From positions 1-64,000 of the forward strand of contig NZ_AQXC01000008.1 of assembly GCF_000375525.1 (NCBI RefSeq): DNA of 64,000 bases, read 5' to 3'. Under the pieces are notes generated by a model. The model searched no databases. It saw only the letters and a list, made by a program, of their open reading frames with translations, and was not told where the DNA came from. Source of the DNA: Corynebacterium propinquum DSM 44285 (GTDB lineage: Bacteria; Actinomycetota; Actinomycetes; Mycobacteriales; Mycobacteriaceae). A program made the position numbers and the translations under genes. Positions 44,173 through 53,285 of the stretch are shown here, piece after piece. Each line of letters begins with the position of its first letter. The first letter of the stretch is position 1.

Positions 44173-44625
44173 ATGAACCCGACCACAAGTCACAGACTAT
44201 TGGGATCGAGAAGAATTCCCCTTTGACCTATTAGGCCAGCTTGCAGAATACGGATTGGGCGAAATCGAAATTTCTGGGACCTCTCGGTTATTTCGCGGGC
44301 TGGGGTATGCAAAAATCACGTGCGCGGATGTTTCCTTAGCTACATTGGTGGACATTCACAACGAGTTGATCGTCGGTGGATTATCCATGACCGCCACGAG
44401 AACCGAGAAAGACTGGATCATCGCTGGCGTGTCGCCGGAAAAGATCAGCGGCAAACTCGGGCTGCGCATCATGTAAAACGAGGATATGCGCTGTGCACAG
44501 GTGAAAATTCCGGTAGAAAATCTGATCCCGGGTGCGGACTCGTTTGCGAATACCAATGAATTCCTGTGCAACTCGCGCGCGTGGGTGGCTTGCGCATGCC
44601 ACCGCGTTAAGACACCGGGGGGATG
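44173..44625 (+). pseudogene. Decayed acyl-CoA dehydrogenase fragment
   Basis: From 44195 the frame reads DYWDREEFPFDLLGQLAEYG, matching DYWQRAEIPFDLIQEI of the intact gene. It continues through a VSLATLVDIHNEL segment, skips about 70 codons of the flavin-binding region, and picks up KDWIIAG. After a stop near 44474 the same frame continues CAQVKIPVENLIPGADSFAN, matching IKLNDVRVPAENQLANAKTF. The C-terminal third is missing. It is therefore a divergent second dehydrogenase reduced to fragments. Confidence 0.8.
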
Positions 44626-44674
44626 AGCCCATACTAAGCACAAAGCCACACTAAGAAAAGACCAACAGAACGCG

Positions 44675-44707
44675 AAAGACTGGCCAGAAAGAATCTGGCC
44701 GGTCTTT
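44675..44707 (-). terminator. Bidirectional hairpin at the end of the FadN-like gene
   Basis: AAAGACTGGCCAG (44675-44687) pairs with CTGGCCGGTCTTT (44695-44707), with one wobble and a 7-base loop. Confidence 0.8.
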
Positions 44708-44771
44708 GCTAGATCACCAGGTTGCTGCGGCGTGCTGCGGCACGCCGCTGGGCTATGTCTATGTCTGCAAC

Positions 44772-47072
44772 CTAGTTATTCAGCGGCTTACGTGTTTTCG
44801 CCATGTGCATGGCACGCTCCACATTCGCTGGCATAGAAATCAGCGGCACGGCATGTTCGACCTCGCGGTCCGCGAATTCATCGAAGCTCAGCTCACTGAC
44901 ACCATTAGCAGCGGTGTAGTGCTTCGCCAGTTGGCGGGCGATGACATGATCGTTGTCCGTCATGCCCTCGATTGGCCAACCTTCATCCAGTGGGGTCTGA
45001 CCAGAGTACAAAGCGATGTTGTCCTCATCGACCGGGGAATAATCATCGATCATCTCGGCTGCCTGGTCAATGGCATAGCCCAGCACGTGATCCGGCGACA
45101 TCAAAATGGCGTCGCCTTCGCGAATAAAGCCGTAATCAGCTGCGAAGTACATATTTGGAAGCGGCTTGGCATCGGTGATCACGTCGAATGCGCGCTGGTG
45201 GTAATCGTCGTAAAGATGACGTATGCGCTCCAGCAGGGACACCGTACCGGACCATGCCGGGAACAGTCCGACATTACGTTCTGGGAAACCAACCTTGGTA
45301 TCAGCGTGGACGGCCACGCGGTCACACGACAGATACAGCTCGGAACCGCCACCCAGGGCAGCGCCACGTACCGCGCCAACAACGGGGAATGGTGCGGTGC
45401 GTAGCTTGCGCATTACCTGCGAACCATTGCGCACCAGGTCATCGATGCGCTGGGTATCGCCGCTTTCGCCTGCTTCGGCGATGGACTTCAAATCCGCACC
45501 GGCGGAGAACGCGCGTTGCTCGTCGTTACCGATCACCAGGGCCTTGATTCCCAATTCTTCGGCATCATCGACAACGGCGCGTATGTCATTCAGCGCTGGC
45601 TGGCTCAAAGAGTTGAGTGATGTCTGCAAGTCTAAAATGGCGACGCCATTATCCAGCAGGTGGACGTTCAGCTTGTCTGCCTCACGAACGGTTGTGGCCT
45701 TGCCGGATGCCAGCAGTTCCTTGACCGTGACCACACCAGCGCGGTCCTTGGTCTCGGATACGGTGCCGTCGGTAGCCAGCACCTTGCCCACCTCTGGGTA
45801 GAACCCACCGGCCTTGATAGCGGCCTGCAGCAGGGCAGGGGTTTCGTCGTATAGCTCGGCGACCTTGTCCAGACCAATGGAATCAGCCAGCGCGAAGGGA
45901 CCTTGCTTCCAGCCATAACCCAGCACCATGGCCTTATCCATCAGCTCGACGGTATCGGCGACTTCCTCCGCAGTATCCAGGCAGTAGCCCAGCGTCGCTG
46001 CGAACAAGTCGCGGGCGTAGCGGCCACCGGCGCTATCTTCTGCGATTACCGAAGCAGCATCCTTGTGCTTGGTAGCCGGATCTTCCGGATGCTGGCGCTC
46101 GCCGTAGCTGAAGTCATCCTGAATGACCTTGTCGCGGCCCTGATAAAAACCACCATCCCCGGTGCGCCCAGTGAGTCCGCGCTCGGCCAAGCCGTTGATG
46201 ACGTCGTTTTTCTCCAGGTTGAACTGGTGCATCTTATCGGATTCGGGCAGTGCGTTGGTCAGCGACGACCAGATTGGCTTCACCAGCTGCAGGCCGATGT
46301 AGTCCAACAAGCCGAAAACACCGGTGCGCGGGATGCCGAATGGTTTGGAGAACACGGCGTCGGCAAGCTCATAAGACACGCCCTGTTCCATGGCCAGCTC
46401 GGCACCGGCACCCAGCCAGAAACAACCCAGGCGGTTAGCAATAAAGCCTGGGGTATCGCGGCAATCCACCACGACCTTACCCAGCTGCTGTTCTGCAGCA
46501 GCATTTAAAACTTTCAGGGTATCCTTGCTGGTCTTTTCGCCTTCGACGATTTCCACCAGGCGCATCACACGCGGAGGGTTGAAAAAGTGAGTGATGGCAA
46601 AACGGCTGGCCAGATCGTCGGAAAGCTGAGCGGTCAGCTCCGCCAACGGGATGGTCGAGGTATTCGACGACAAAATAGCCCGGTCATTCAGGTGCGGTGC
46701 GACGGCGTCATACAGAGAACGCTTGGCGTCTAAATCCTCGAAAATGGCCTCCACGACCCAGTCGCACTCGGTGAGTTTCTCGAGGTCATCAGTGGTGTTA
46801 CCCGCGGAAATATTTTCGACGAACTTCGGGTGTACAAAACCCTTGCGCTTTTTCTGGGTGTCAATTCCCTTGTGTGCGCGGGCGCTACGTTTCTCGTGGG
46901 TGTCGCCGTCATCGGCCATATCCAGCAGTGTGACCTTGATGCCAGCACTGGCTAGCAGTGCAGCGATGCCCGCCCCCATGGAACCGGCGCCGATCACGGC
47001 AGCCTTTTTCACGGGAGCGTCCACGGTGGTTGGTTGTGGGTCCGCCACAATCTTGGTTGCAGTCTTAGTCAT
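44772..47072 (-). CDS. Bifunctional 3-hydroxyacyl-CoA dehydrogenase / enoyl-CoA hydratase, FadN type
   Basis: A 766-residue beta-oxidation enzyme. The N-terminal half is the 3-hydroxyacyl-CoA dehydrogenase, with NAD-binding AAVIGAGSMGAGIAALLAS near residue 25 and the FNPPRVMRLVEIVEG motif. The hydratase/isomerase domain is C-terminal (about 470-690; FSAGADLKSIAEAG, oxyanion-hole region GAALGGGSELYLS). This order is the reverse of E. coli FadB and matches Bacillus FadN. The start at 47072 follows GGAGG and lies two bases after the thiolase stop. Partner of the thiolase in one operon; a terminator follows. Confidence 0.92.
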   Translation of the reverse strand: MTKTATKIVADPQPTTVDAPVKKAAVIGAGSMGAGIAALLASAGIKVTLLDMADDGDTHEKRSARAHKGIDTQKKRKGFVHPKFVENISAGNTTDDLEKLTECDWVVEAIFEDLDAKRSLYDAVAPHLNDRAILSSNTSTIPLAELTAQLSDDLASRFAITHFFNPPRVMRLVEIVEGEKTSKDTLKVLNAAAEQQLGKVVVDCRDTPGFIANRLGCFWLGAGAELAMEQGVSYELADAVFSKPFGIPRTGVFGLLDYIGLQLVKPIWSSLTNALPESDKMHQFNLEKNDVINGLAERGLTGRTGDGGFYQGRDKVIQDDFSYGERQHPEDPATKHKDAASVIAEDSAGGRYARDLFAATLGYCLDTAEEVADTVELMDKAMVLGYGWKQGPFALADSIGLDKVAELYDETPALLQAAIKAGGFYPEVGKVLATDGTVSETKDRAGVVTVKELLASGKATTVREADKLNVHLLDNGVAILDLQTSLNSLSQPALNDIRAVVDDAEELGIKALVIGNDEQRAFSAGADLKSIAEAGESGDTQRIDDLVRNGSQVMRKLRTAPFPVVGAVRGAALGGGSELYLSCDRVAVHADTKVGFPERNVGLFPAWSGTVSLLERIRHLYDDYHQRAFDVITDAKPLPNMYFAADYGFIREGDAILMSPDHVLGYAIDQAAEMIDDYSPVDEDNIALYSGQTPLDEGWPIEGMTDNDHVIARQLAKHYTAANGVSELSFDEFADREVEHAVPLISMPANVERAMHMAKTRKPLNN

Positions 47073-47074
47073 GG

Positions 47075-48253
47075 TTATACAGCCTCCACAATCAAAGCGA
47101 TGCCCTGGCCGCCACCAATACACATGGTGACCAGGCCGTACTTCTTGCCAGTTGCACGCAGGTGGTGCAAGATCTTCACAGTCAAAATAGCCCCAGATGC
47201 CCCAACCGGGTGGCCGTGGGCGACGGCACCGCCGTGCACGTTGGTTTTGTCGGGATCGAATCCCAGCTCATCCTGTACGGCAATGGCTTGTGCAGCGAAT
47301 GCCTCGTTGGATTCGATGAGGTCGATATCACTTAGGCTCAGACCCGCTTTCTGTAATGCCTTCGGCACAGCAGCTATTGGACCCAGGCCCATCTTGGTTG
47401 GATCCACTCCGGCGATGCCCCAGGACACCACGCGACCCAGCGGGTTGGTTCCGTGCTGATTCAACGCAGATTCGCTGCCCAACAGCAAGGCGGCAGCGCC
47501 GTCGTTGATGCCAGAAGAGTTACCCGGGGTGACGGTGCCGTCTTTGCGGAATACTGGCTTGAGCTTCGCCAGTGCCTCCGGGGTGGTTTCACGCACGTGC
47601 TCGTCGAAATCAAAGGTGATCTCACCTTGGCGGGTGTTTAAGGTGACAGGCACGATTTCTTCTTTGTGCACGCCGTTGTCACGGGCGGCAGCGGCGCGGC
47701 GCTGGGATTCTGCGGCGAATTCATCCTGGCGCTCGCGAGAAATACCGTATTCTTCTGCGACGTTTTCGGCGGTTACACCCATGTGGCCGGTGCCGAATGG
47801 GCAGGCCAGGGTGCCTAGCAGCCAGTCCTCGAGCACGCCATCGCCCATTTTTAATCCGCCGGTGCGCATGCCTTTCACGGAGTAGGGCGCCGAGCTCATG
47901 TGCTCGACACCGGCGGCTAATGCGAGTTCTGCATCGCCGCTCATAATCTGTTGGCCAGCAGAGACTATCGCTTGTACGCCAGAGCCGCAGAGCCGGTTGA
48001 CGTTGAAGGCGATGGAGGAATCCTTCAGACCGGAGTTGATGCCGATCTTGCGGGATAGATAAGCATCAGACGGGGTGGTGGGCACGACGTTGCCGGCGAC
48101 GACGGAGTCGATGGCTGCTGGGTCAACGCCAGCGCGTGCGATGACTTCTTTCGCGGCGATGGTGCCCATTTCGGTAGGAGAGAGCTTGGCGAGTGAGCCC
48201 TGGTTTTTCCCGATGGGAAGGCGGGCTGCGTTGGCAATGTAGATCTCTGACAT
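47075..48253 (-). CDS. fadA: Acetyl-CoA acyltransferase (thiolase)
   Basis: A 392-residue enzyme that cleaves 3-ketoacyl-CoA to acetyl-CoA and a shortened acyl-CoA. The nucleophile is Cys 89 in NRLCGSGVQAI; the His region is GGAVAHGHPVGASGA and the second Cys is in TMCIGGGQGIALI. The ATG at 48253 follows AAGGAGTCTC; the frame is open to 48277. It heads the thiolase-FadN operon and has two overlapping palindromes just upstream. Together with the acyl-CoA dehydrogenase it supplies all core beta-oxidation steps. Confidence 0.94.
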   Translation of the reverse strand: MSEIYIANAARLPIGKNQGSLAKLSPTEMGTIAAKEVIARAGVDPAAIDSVVAGNVVPTTPSDAYLSRKIGINSGLKDSSIAFNVNRLCGSGVQAIVSAGQQIMSGDAELALAAGVEHMSSAPYSVKGMRTGGLKMGDGVLEDWLLGTLACPFGTGHMGVTAENVAEEYGISRERQDEFAAESQRRAAAARDNGVHKEEIVPVTLNTRQGEITFDFDEHVRETTPEALAKLKPVFRKDGTVTPGNSSGINDGAAALLLGSESALNQHGTNPLGRVVSWGIAGVDPTKMGLGPIAAVPKALQKAGLSLSDIDLIESNEAFAAQAIAVQDELGFDPDKTNVHGGAVAHGHPVGASGAILTVKILHHLRATGKKYGLVTMCIGGGQGIALIVEAV

Positions 48254-48283
48254 GAGACTCCTTGCTGTCTGAAACAACTGTCT

Positions 48284-48299
48284 ACGAATGATTATTCGT
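48284..48299. promoter_or_regulatory. Perfect palindromic operator upstream of the thiolase gene
   Basis: ACGAATGATTATTCGT is a perfect inverted repeat (ACGAAT-4-ATTCGT), closely like the site before the acyl-CoA dehydrogenase at 42854-42869. It resembles the TGAATGA/TCATTCA sites bound by TetR-type FadR of Bacillus. Confidence 0.7.
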
Positions 48300-48306
48300 T
48301 ATGAAT
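48294..48306. promoter_or_regulatory. Second, overlapping palindrome
   Basis: ATTC-5-GAAT at 48294-48306 overlaps the first operator by 6 bases, giving a compound site in the thiolase promoter region. Confidence 0.5.
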
Positions 48307-48356
48307 CGTAGTCTATGTCACAAATCTGGTTTCGGCAACGAGAACTCACCCAGGCT

Positions 48357-49052
48357 CTAATCCCGCGCGGTAACCTTCTCATTCTCCGCGATCTCCGCTA
48401 ACCGCTCCGTATCCACCATGCCGGCCACCACGACTGCAGAACCTCCCGCGGCCAGCGGAGAAAGCACCTGGCGTTGGAATGAGCTCGAATCTGTCCATCC
48501 CGTCGATAACAAGCGCTCCGCGTGGGGCTCGACGGCTGCCTCAATGAGCTCTGCCAATGGGCGGGTTTGCCCAGGGTAGAAATCGCCGTAAAAACGCACC
48601 GTGGGGCCGAAATCAATTGCGCCCTCCGGGACTTGCTGTCCGAGTTCTTCGACACCGCGGCCAAACGGGTCCGTGGTCACAACGACAACATCACCGCGAT
48701 TCGCGTACTCGCTGGCTTTGTCCGTCGTGGTGAAAAAGACGACTGGCTCGGCAGCGTCAGCAGTGTCACTACTGTCGGCAGTAGCGACAGTGTCAGTAGC
48801 AAAGTGCACCGTGACTCCGGCAGCCAGCGCACCGAGGGAAATCATCACGGTTTGCCACGAGACAGGCAGATCCACCAGGATCACCGAACCGTCGTCAAGA
48901 TCCAATTCTTCGCGCAAGAAATTGGCCACCTTGGAAGCCCAGTTTTCGGTGGTCTGAGCGGAAAAATCCATGCGTGTACCGTCGGCTTCGTTATAGACGG
49001 TCAGTCGCGGGCTTGCAGGGTCGTCGGCAAGCAAATGAGACAACATATCCAT
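48357..49052 (-). CDS. TIGR03089 family protein
   Basis: A 231-residue actinobacterial protein. The N-terminus resembles the start of AMP-forming acyl-CoA synthetases (RLTVYNEADGTRMDFSAQTT; VILVDLPVSWQTVMISLGAL), but the rest of that fold, including the AMP-binding P-loop, is absent. Members occur beside LCP-family genes in actinobacteria, as here. Function is unknown. The ATG at 49052 has TAGGAT 6 bases upstream. Confidence 0.75.
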   Translation of the reverse strand: MDMLSHLLADDPASPRLTVYNEADGTRMDFSAQTTENWASKVANFLREELDLDDGSVILVDLPVSWQTVMISLGALAAGVTVHFATDTVATADSSDTADAAEPVVFFTTTDKASEYANRGDVVVVTTDPFGRGVEELGQQVPEGAIDFGPTVRFYGDFYPGQTRPLAELIEAAVEPHAERLLSTGWTDSSSFQRQVLSPLAAGGSAVVVAGMVDTERLAEIAENEKVTARD

Positions 49053-49132
49053 GACCCCATCCTAGGGATCACGCTGCGGACCTGCAGTGTGCAAGCTGTG
49101 GATCAGCCGTGTAGTAGCAAAGCTGAGCGGGG

Positions 49133-49172
49133 CACTAGAACCCACTTGAACGCACTAGAACCCGCTCAAACC
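49133..49172. repeat. Tandem 20-bp direct repeat before the LCP gene end
   Basis: Two units, 49133-49152 and 49153-49172, both beginning CACTAGAACCC, differ at about four positions. Confidence 0.65.
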
Positions 49173-49194
49173 ACCGTGGGCAATGACTAGTGCT

Positions 49195-50880
49195 CTAGTG
49201 CACACAACGCGGACCGTCGCCGCCGGCATCAATTTCTGGGGCATCCACCACGCTGCCGAAATCCTCCCCCACAGCGGCAGTGGCATCGTCTTGCCCAAGC
49301 TTGTCCTCGTTCAGCGGCCCGTTGTAATCAGCGGCGACCACCACGACGATGGAATCTGGCTCCAGGTTGGCATTTTCTGTGACCGTAGGAATTCCTAGCT
49401 GCTCCGCCAAAGCCTGCGCACGCGGATCGTTGGCATCAGCAGCAACAACCTGCGAGGTAGTATAAATCCCCTCGTTGGCATTGGATACATCCATCACGGT
49501 GTAGCCGTGCTCATCCAACCACGCGCCGACCGCAGCTGCGGTACCGGTGGGTGCTTGCGCGTTGAGGATGTGCAGCTGGGCGCCCTCGGCAACCATCTCG
49601 ACGAGGTTGCGGCCTTGCTCATCGGCACCGTCATGGTTTTCGCCATCGCCAGCGGCGTCCGCAGCGTCCGAGCCATCAGAACCATCTGCTCCATCCGCGG
49701 AATCCCCTGGTTGATTCAGCAGATGGTCCATAAAGGCATGAACTTGGTCTTCGTCGACAGTGACCACGGATTCGCCATGATCGCCGACACCATCGATGGA
49801 GGTGACCGGAATGGTGGTGAAAGTGACGTTTCCGCCCGCCAAGTTGGACAACTGGGTAGCAAAACTCATGATGTCCCAGTCCTCATCGATGATGACTGAA
49901 CGCTCCACTGCGGTAGAGATTTTGTTCAGCGTCGACGGGTTAGTCAGGGTGCCGGTCGCCAACACTTTGTTCACCAACGAGGCCATATAGGCTTGCTGGC
50001 GCACGATGCGGTCCAGGTCACCACGGGGCAGGCCGTAGCGTTGGCGCACGAAAGCCAACGCGTCCCGGCCATCCAGCGTGGACACCCCGGCGGGGAACTG
50101 TGCTCCAGACATTGGATCGTCGACAGGCTCTTTCAAGCACACATCCACGCCACCGACGGCGTCGGTAAGCAGCACGAACCCCAACAAGCCGACCTCGGCG
50201 TAATGGTCCACTTCAATGCCCGTGAGGTCCGCGACCGCAGAAATCAGCCCGGCACGCCCAGCGGCCATGGCGGCGCGCTCTTGATCCACATCGAGATTCG
50301 GCGAGGCTTGTTCCCCGTCTGCATTCTGGCCTTGCGCGCCAGCGCCACCAGCACCAGCAGTATCAGCAGAAAGTCCCTGCTCGTACGCGGCTTTGTGCTC
50401 GCTATAGACGGCGTTGAGTTTCATGTTGCCGAACTCGTCGTCGTGCACGTAAGTATCGCGCGGTAACGAAATCGCGGTGGCTTGGGAACCGTCGTTAGGC
50501 ACCCGGATCAACATCATGGTGTCGGTATTGTCTTCACCACCGAATTCTCCGGCGTTGAGGCGATCGAGCTCTTCCCGGCTGAGTTCATTCCCGTGCGCAT
50601 CGGTGCGGGAATCTGAACCGACCAGCAAGATATCGACGGCACCGTCCGGGGCTTGATCCCCAGAACCCTGGGAGGTCTCACTCAGCCCCAAATTTCCCGC
50701 CGAAGCCAGGCTGGAGCCGACGCGGCCGACTGTCCAATAGCCCAAGGCGGTGATGAGCAAAGTCAACACCGAAAGCAGGGCAATGAAGACCTTGAGCCCG
50801 CCGGGGCCGCGTTGTTTGATCGTGGCGCGGGAGCGTGGGGCGGGCTGAATCTCTCGGATGGAGCGATTTCGATCATTCAC
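49195..50880 (-). CDS. LytR-CpsA-Psr family glycopolymer ligase
   Basis: A 561-residue membrane protein from GTG 50880 (a TTG at 50889 is also in frame). One membrane helix sits near residues 27-50 (LKVFIALLSVLTLLITALGY). The LCP domain follows, with VDILLVGSDSRTDAHGNELS and DTMMLIRVPND. Catalytic Arg region ISLPRDTYV and substrate region VDHYAEVGLLGFVLLTDAVGG, then GRDALAFVRQRYG, are intact. A LytR_C domain lies near the C-terminus. LCP enzymes attach arabinogalactan to peptidoglycan in corynebacteria. An Asp/Ala/Gly-rich linker (about 400-425) is low complexity. Divergent from wbbL. Confidence 0.92.
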   Translation of the reverse strand: MNDRNRSIREIQPAPRSRATIKQRGPGGLKVFIALLSVLTLLITALGYWTVGRVGSSLASAGNLGLSETSQGSGDQAPDGAVDILLVGSDSRTDAHGNELSREELDRLNAGEFGGEDNTDTMMLIRVPNDGSQATAISLPRDTYVHDDEFGNMKLNAVYSEHKAAYEQGLSADTAGAGGAGAQGQNADGEQASPNLDVDQERAAMAAGRAGLISAVADLTGIEVDHYAEVGLLGFVLLTDAVGGVDVCLKEPVDDPMSGAQFPAGVSTLDGRDALAFVRQRYGLPRGDLDRIVRQQAYMASLVNKVLATGTLTNPSTLNKISTAVERSVIIDEDWDIMSFATQLSNLAGGNVTFTTIPVTSIDGVGDHGESVVTVDEDQVHAFMDHLLNQPGDSADGADGSDGSDAADAAGDGENHDGADEQGRNLVEMVAEGAQLHILNAQAPTGTAAAVGAWLDEHGYTVMDVSNANEGIYTTSQVVAADANDPRAQALAEQLGIPTVTENANLEPDSIVVVVAADYNGPLNEDKLGQDDATAAVGEDFGSVVDAPEIDAGGDGPRCVH

Positions 50881-50933
50881 GCTGTTCAACTTTAGGGCAT
50901 CACAGTACGTTTTCGGTTACCATAAGCCCCATT

Positions 50934-51836
50934 GTGTCTGAGCAAACTAACCACCACAGCCGATTGCCCGTCATCACCGTGACATATTCACCGGGTAAGC
51001 ACCTGCGCGCATTGCTGGATTCCCTGCCTGGTGCGACAACCCGCCCGGTGGAGGTGGTGCTGGCCGATAACGGCTCGACCGACGGCGCACCGGAAAAAGC
51101 GGCCGCGGAATATGATCACGTCACGTTTTTCCCCACCGGCGGAAACCTCGGCTATGGCGCGGGAATGAATGCCGGGGTGCGAGCCCTGGATGATGCGAAC
51201 GACGACAGCCTAGCTGGCGGGACGCTTGCCGACGATTTCGTGCTGCTGACCAATCCAGACGTGCAATTCCACGATGGTGCGATCGACGAGCTGCTGGCGT
51301 GCGCAGCGCGCCACCCCAACGCGGCGGCGATCGGCCCGCGCATTATCGAGGCCGACGGATCCACCTATCCGTCGGCACGCGCTTTGCCCAGTTTGGTGGA
51401 CGGAATCGGGCATGCCATCTTGGCGGATCTGTGGCCAGCGAATCCGTTCTCGGCGCGCTACCGGCAAGGCCAGGATATGGAAACGGAACGCGAGGCCGGG
51501 TGGTTATCCGGTTCCTGCCTGCTGGTGCGCAGGGAAGCTTTCGCGCGCGTGGGTGGTTTCGATGAACGCTATTTCATGTATTTCGAAGACACAGATTTGG
51601 GGGACCGTTTCGCCCGCGCGGGATACAGCAATATTTACTGCCCGTCGGCACGGATTAGTCACGCACAGGGCCATTCCACCGAAGAAGCATCTGTATCTGC
51701 CACCATGCTGCGGGTACACCACCAATCTGCGGCACGCTATCTTTGCGACCGCCTGCCGCATTGGTACCAAGCACCGGTGCGCGCGGTACTGCGCGCCGGG
51801 CTAGGGCTACGAGCGAAGATTGTGACTCGCGGCTGA
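50934..51836 (+). CDS. wbbL: Glycosyltransferase family 2, WbbL-type rhamnosyltransferase
   Basis: A 300-residue GT2 enzyme. VITVTYSPGKHLRALLDSLP and VVLADNGSTDGAPEKA are the nucleotide-sugar binding start, LLTNPDVQF carries the DXD-like motif, and GGFDERYFMYFEDTDLGDRF is the acceptor region. In mycobacteria and corynebacteria the gene between the LCP/CpsA gene and the GDP-mannose pyrophosphorylase gene encodes WbbL, which adds rhamnose to the decaprenyl linker of arabinogalactan; the name rests on that context. GTG 50934 is chosen; the frame is open to 50835, inside the divergent gene. Confidence 0.8.
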   Translation: MSEQTNHHSRLPVITVTYSPGKHLRALLDSLPGATTRPVEVVLADNGSTDGAPEKAAAEYDHVTFFPTGGNLGYGAGMNAGVRALDDANDDSLAGGTLADDFVLLTNPDVQFHDGAIDELLACAARHPNAAAIGPRIIEADGSTYPSARALPSLVDGIGHAILADLWPANPFSARYRQGQDMETEREAGWLSGSCLLVRREAFARVGGFDERYFMYFEDTDLGDRFARAGYSNIYCPSARISHAQGHSTEEASVSATMLRVHHQSAARYLCDRLPHWYQAPVRAVLRAGLGLRAKIVTRG

Positions 51837-51929
51837 GACGAGGCTGACCCACGACTAATCCGCTTGATCTGTGGCGGCAGATCCGCGTCGGCCTCGGTGT
51901 GTAAGCGCGGTTTGTCGGTGTTGAACAGT

Positions 51930-51942
51930 TATATTTTGGTCC
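51930..51942 (+). promoter_or_regulatory. Leaderless -10 element of manC
   Basis: TATATT at 51930-51935, 7 bases before the ATG. Confidence 0.6.
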
Positions 51943-53013
51943 ATGAGCAAAACCGACGCCGTGATTCTGGTCGGTGGGCGCGGAACTCGCTTGCGCCCGC
52001 TGACCATCAATACGCCGAAGCCGATGCTGCCCACTGCTGGATACCCTTTCTTGCAGCACTTATTGGCCCGCATCAAGGCTGCAGGAATTGACCATGTCAT
52101 TTTGTCGACGTCGTTTCGCGCCGAGGTGTTCGAGGAATACTTTGGTGACGGTTCTGACATGGGCTTGGAGATTGAGTACGTCGTCGAGGAAGAAGCCCTA
52201 GGTACTGGCGGCGGTATTCGCAATGTGTACGACAAAATTCGCGGCGACAATGCCATGGTGTTCAACGGTGATGTGCTAGCCGCGACTGATCTGCGTGGGA
52301 TTTTGCGCACCCACGAAGAAAAAGATGCAGATCTGACCATGCATTTGGTGCGTGTATCTGACCCGCGCGCTTTTGGCTGCGTGCCGACGGATGCCAGCGG
52401 GCAGGTCACCGCGTTTATGGAAAAGACCGAAGACCCGCCGACGGACCAAATCAACGCCGGTTGTTACGTGTTCAAAAAAGATTTGATTGCCTCTATTCCC
52501 GCTGGACGTAACGTTTCTGTAGAACGTGAGACATTCCCGCGGCTGCTCGACGAAGGGCGCAGCGTGGTGGGGCACGTCGATGCCGCGTATTGGCGCGATA
52601 TGGGCCGCCCCGATGATTTTGTGCAAGGTTCTTCCGATCTGGTGCGCGGAATTGTGGGCTCCCCGCTGCTGGAGGGACGCACCGGTGAAGCATTGGTGGA
52701 TCCCGCTGCCGGCGTCGCCGGGGGAGTCCTGTTGTTGGGTGGAACCACGGTGGGCCGCGGCGCTGAGATTGGTGGTGGCTGCCGTATCGATTCTTCCGTG
52801 ATTTTTGCTGGTGCCACCATCGAGCCAGGTGCGCGAATCCGGAATTCGATCATCGCTGACGGTGCACATATCGGTGCCAACGCGATTATCGACGGATGCG
52901 TTATCGGCGAAGGCGCCCAGATTGGGGCGCGGTGTGAACTCGCGCCGGGCATGCGTGTGTGGCCGGGTGTCGATATTCCGGATACTGGTATCCGGTTCAG
53001 TTCTGACGCTTAG
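51943..53013 (+). CDS. manC: Mannose-1-phosphate guanylyltransferase (GDP-mannose pyrophosphorylase)
   Basis: A 356-residue nucleotidyltransferase. The signature AVILVGGRGTRLRPLTINTP is at residues 5-24; TPKPMLPTAGYPF and the metal-binding NGDVLA follow. The C-terminal 110 residues are a left-handed beta-helix of hexapeptide repeats (GGTTVGRGAEIGGGCRI...). The product feeds mannosylated lipids and lipoarabinomannan. Rml-type dTDP-glucose enzymes look similar, but the C-terminal helix and the neighbours manB and manA favour GDP-mannose synthesis. Confidence 0.82.
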   Translation: MSKTDAVILVGGRGTRLRPLTINTPKPMLPTAGYPFLQHLLARIKAAGIDHVILSTSFRAEVFEEYFGDGSDMGLEIEYVVEEEALGTGGGIRNVYDKIRGDNAMVFNGDVLAATDLRGILRTHEEKDADLTMHLVRVSDPRAFGCVPTDASGQVTAFMEKTEDPPTDQINAGCYVFKKDLIASIPAGRNVSVERETFPRLLDEGRSVVGHVDAAYWRDMGRPDDFVQGSSDLVRGIVGSPLLEGRTGEALVDPAAGVAGGVLLLGGTTVGRGAEIGGGCRIDSSVIFAGATIEPGARIRNSIIADGAHIGANAIIDGCVIGEGAQIGARCELAPGMRVWPGVDIPDTGIRFSSDA

Positions 53014-53285
53014 TTTCTGCCGCTTAGTTTCTGGGCTTTTTCTGCGGCGGTTTCTTGGAGCGAAGCCAGGCTGTAGTTTCCCGGACGAGCCCCGGCACTA
53101 TATCTAGTACCCCCGTGGTTTACCCCTGTTGAGTCATTGTTGTTGCTGCTGTGACTCGTGTGGTCTAGTGCAGGGCTTTTCTGTGGGTTTTTCTGCAGAT
53201 ACCGGAACCTGGGTTGACGATATTTAGTGTCGCGTTGTCTAATCTTTTCCAGTATCTGAACGAAACTACGGAGAAAGGACACGGC

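Noticed and set aside
44255..44476. A 73-codon frame as an independent gene
   Set aside because: Its sequence matches a middle part of the acyl-CoA dehydrogenase family and continues past the stop, so it is a pseudogene fragment.
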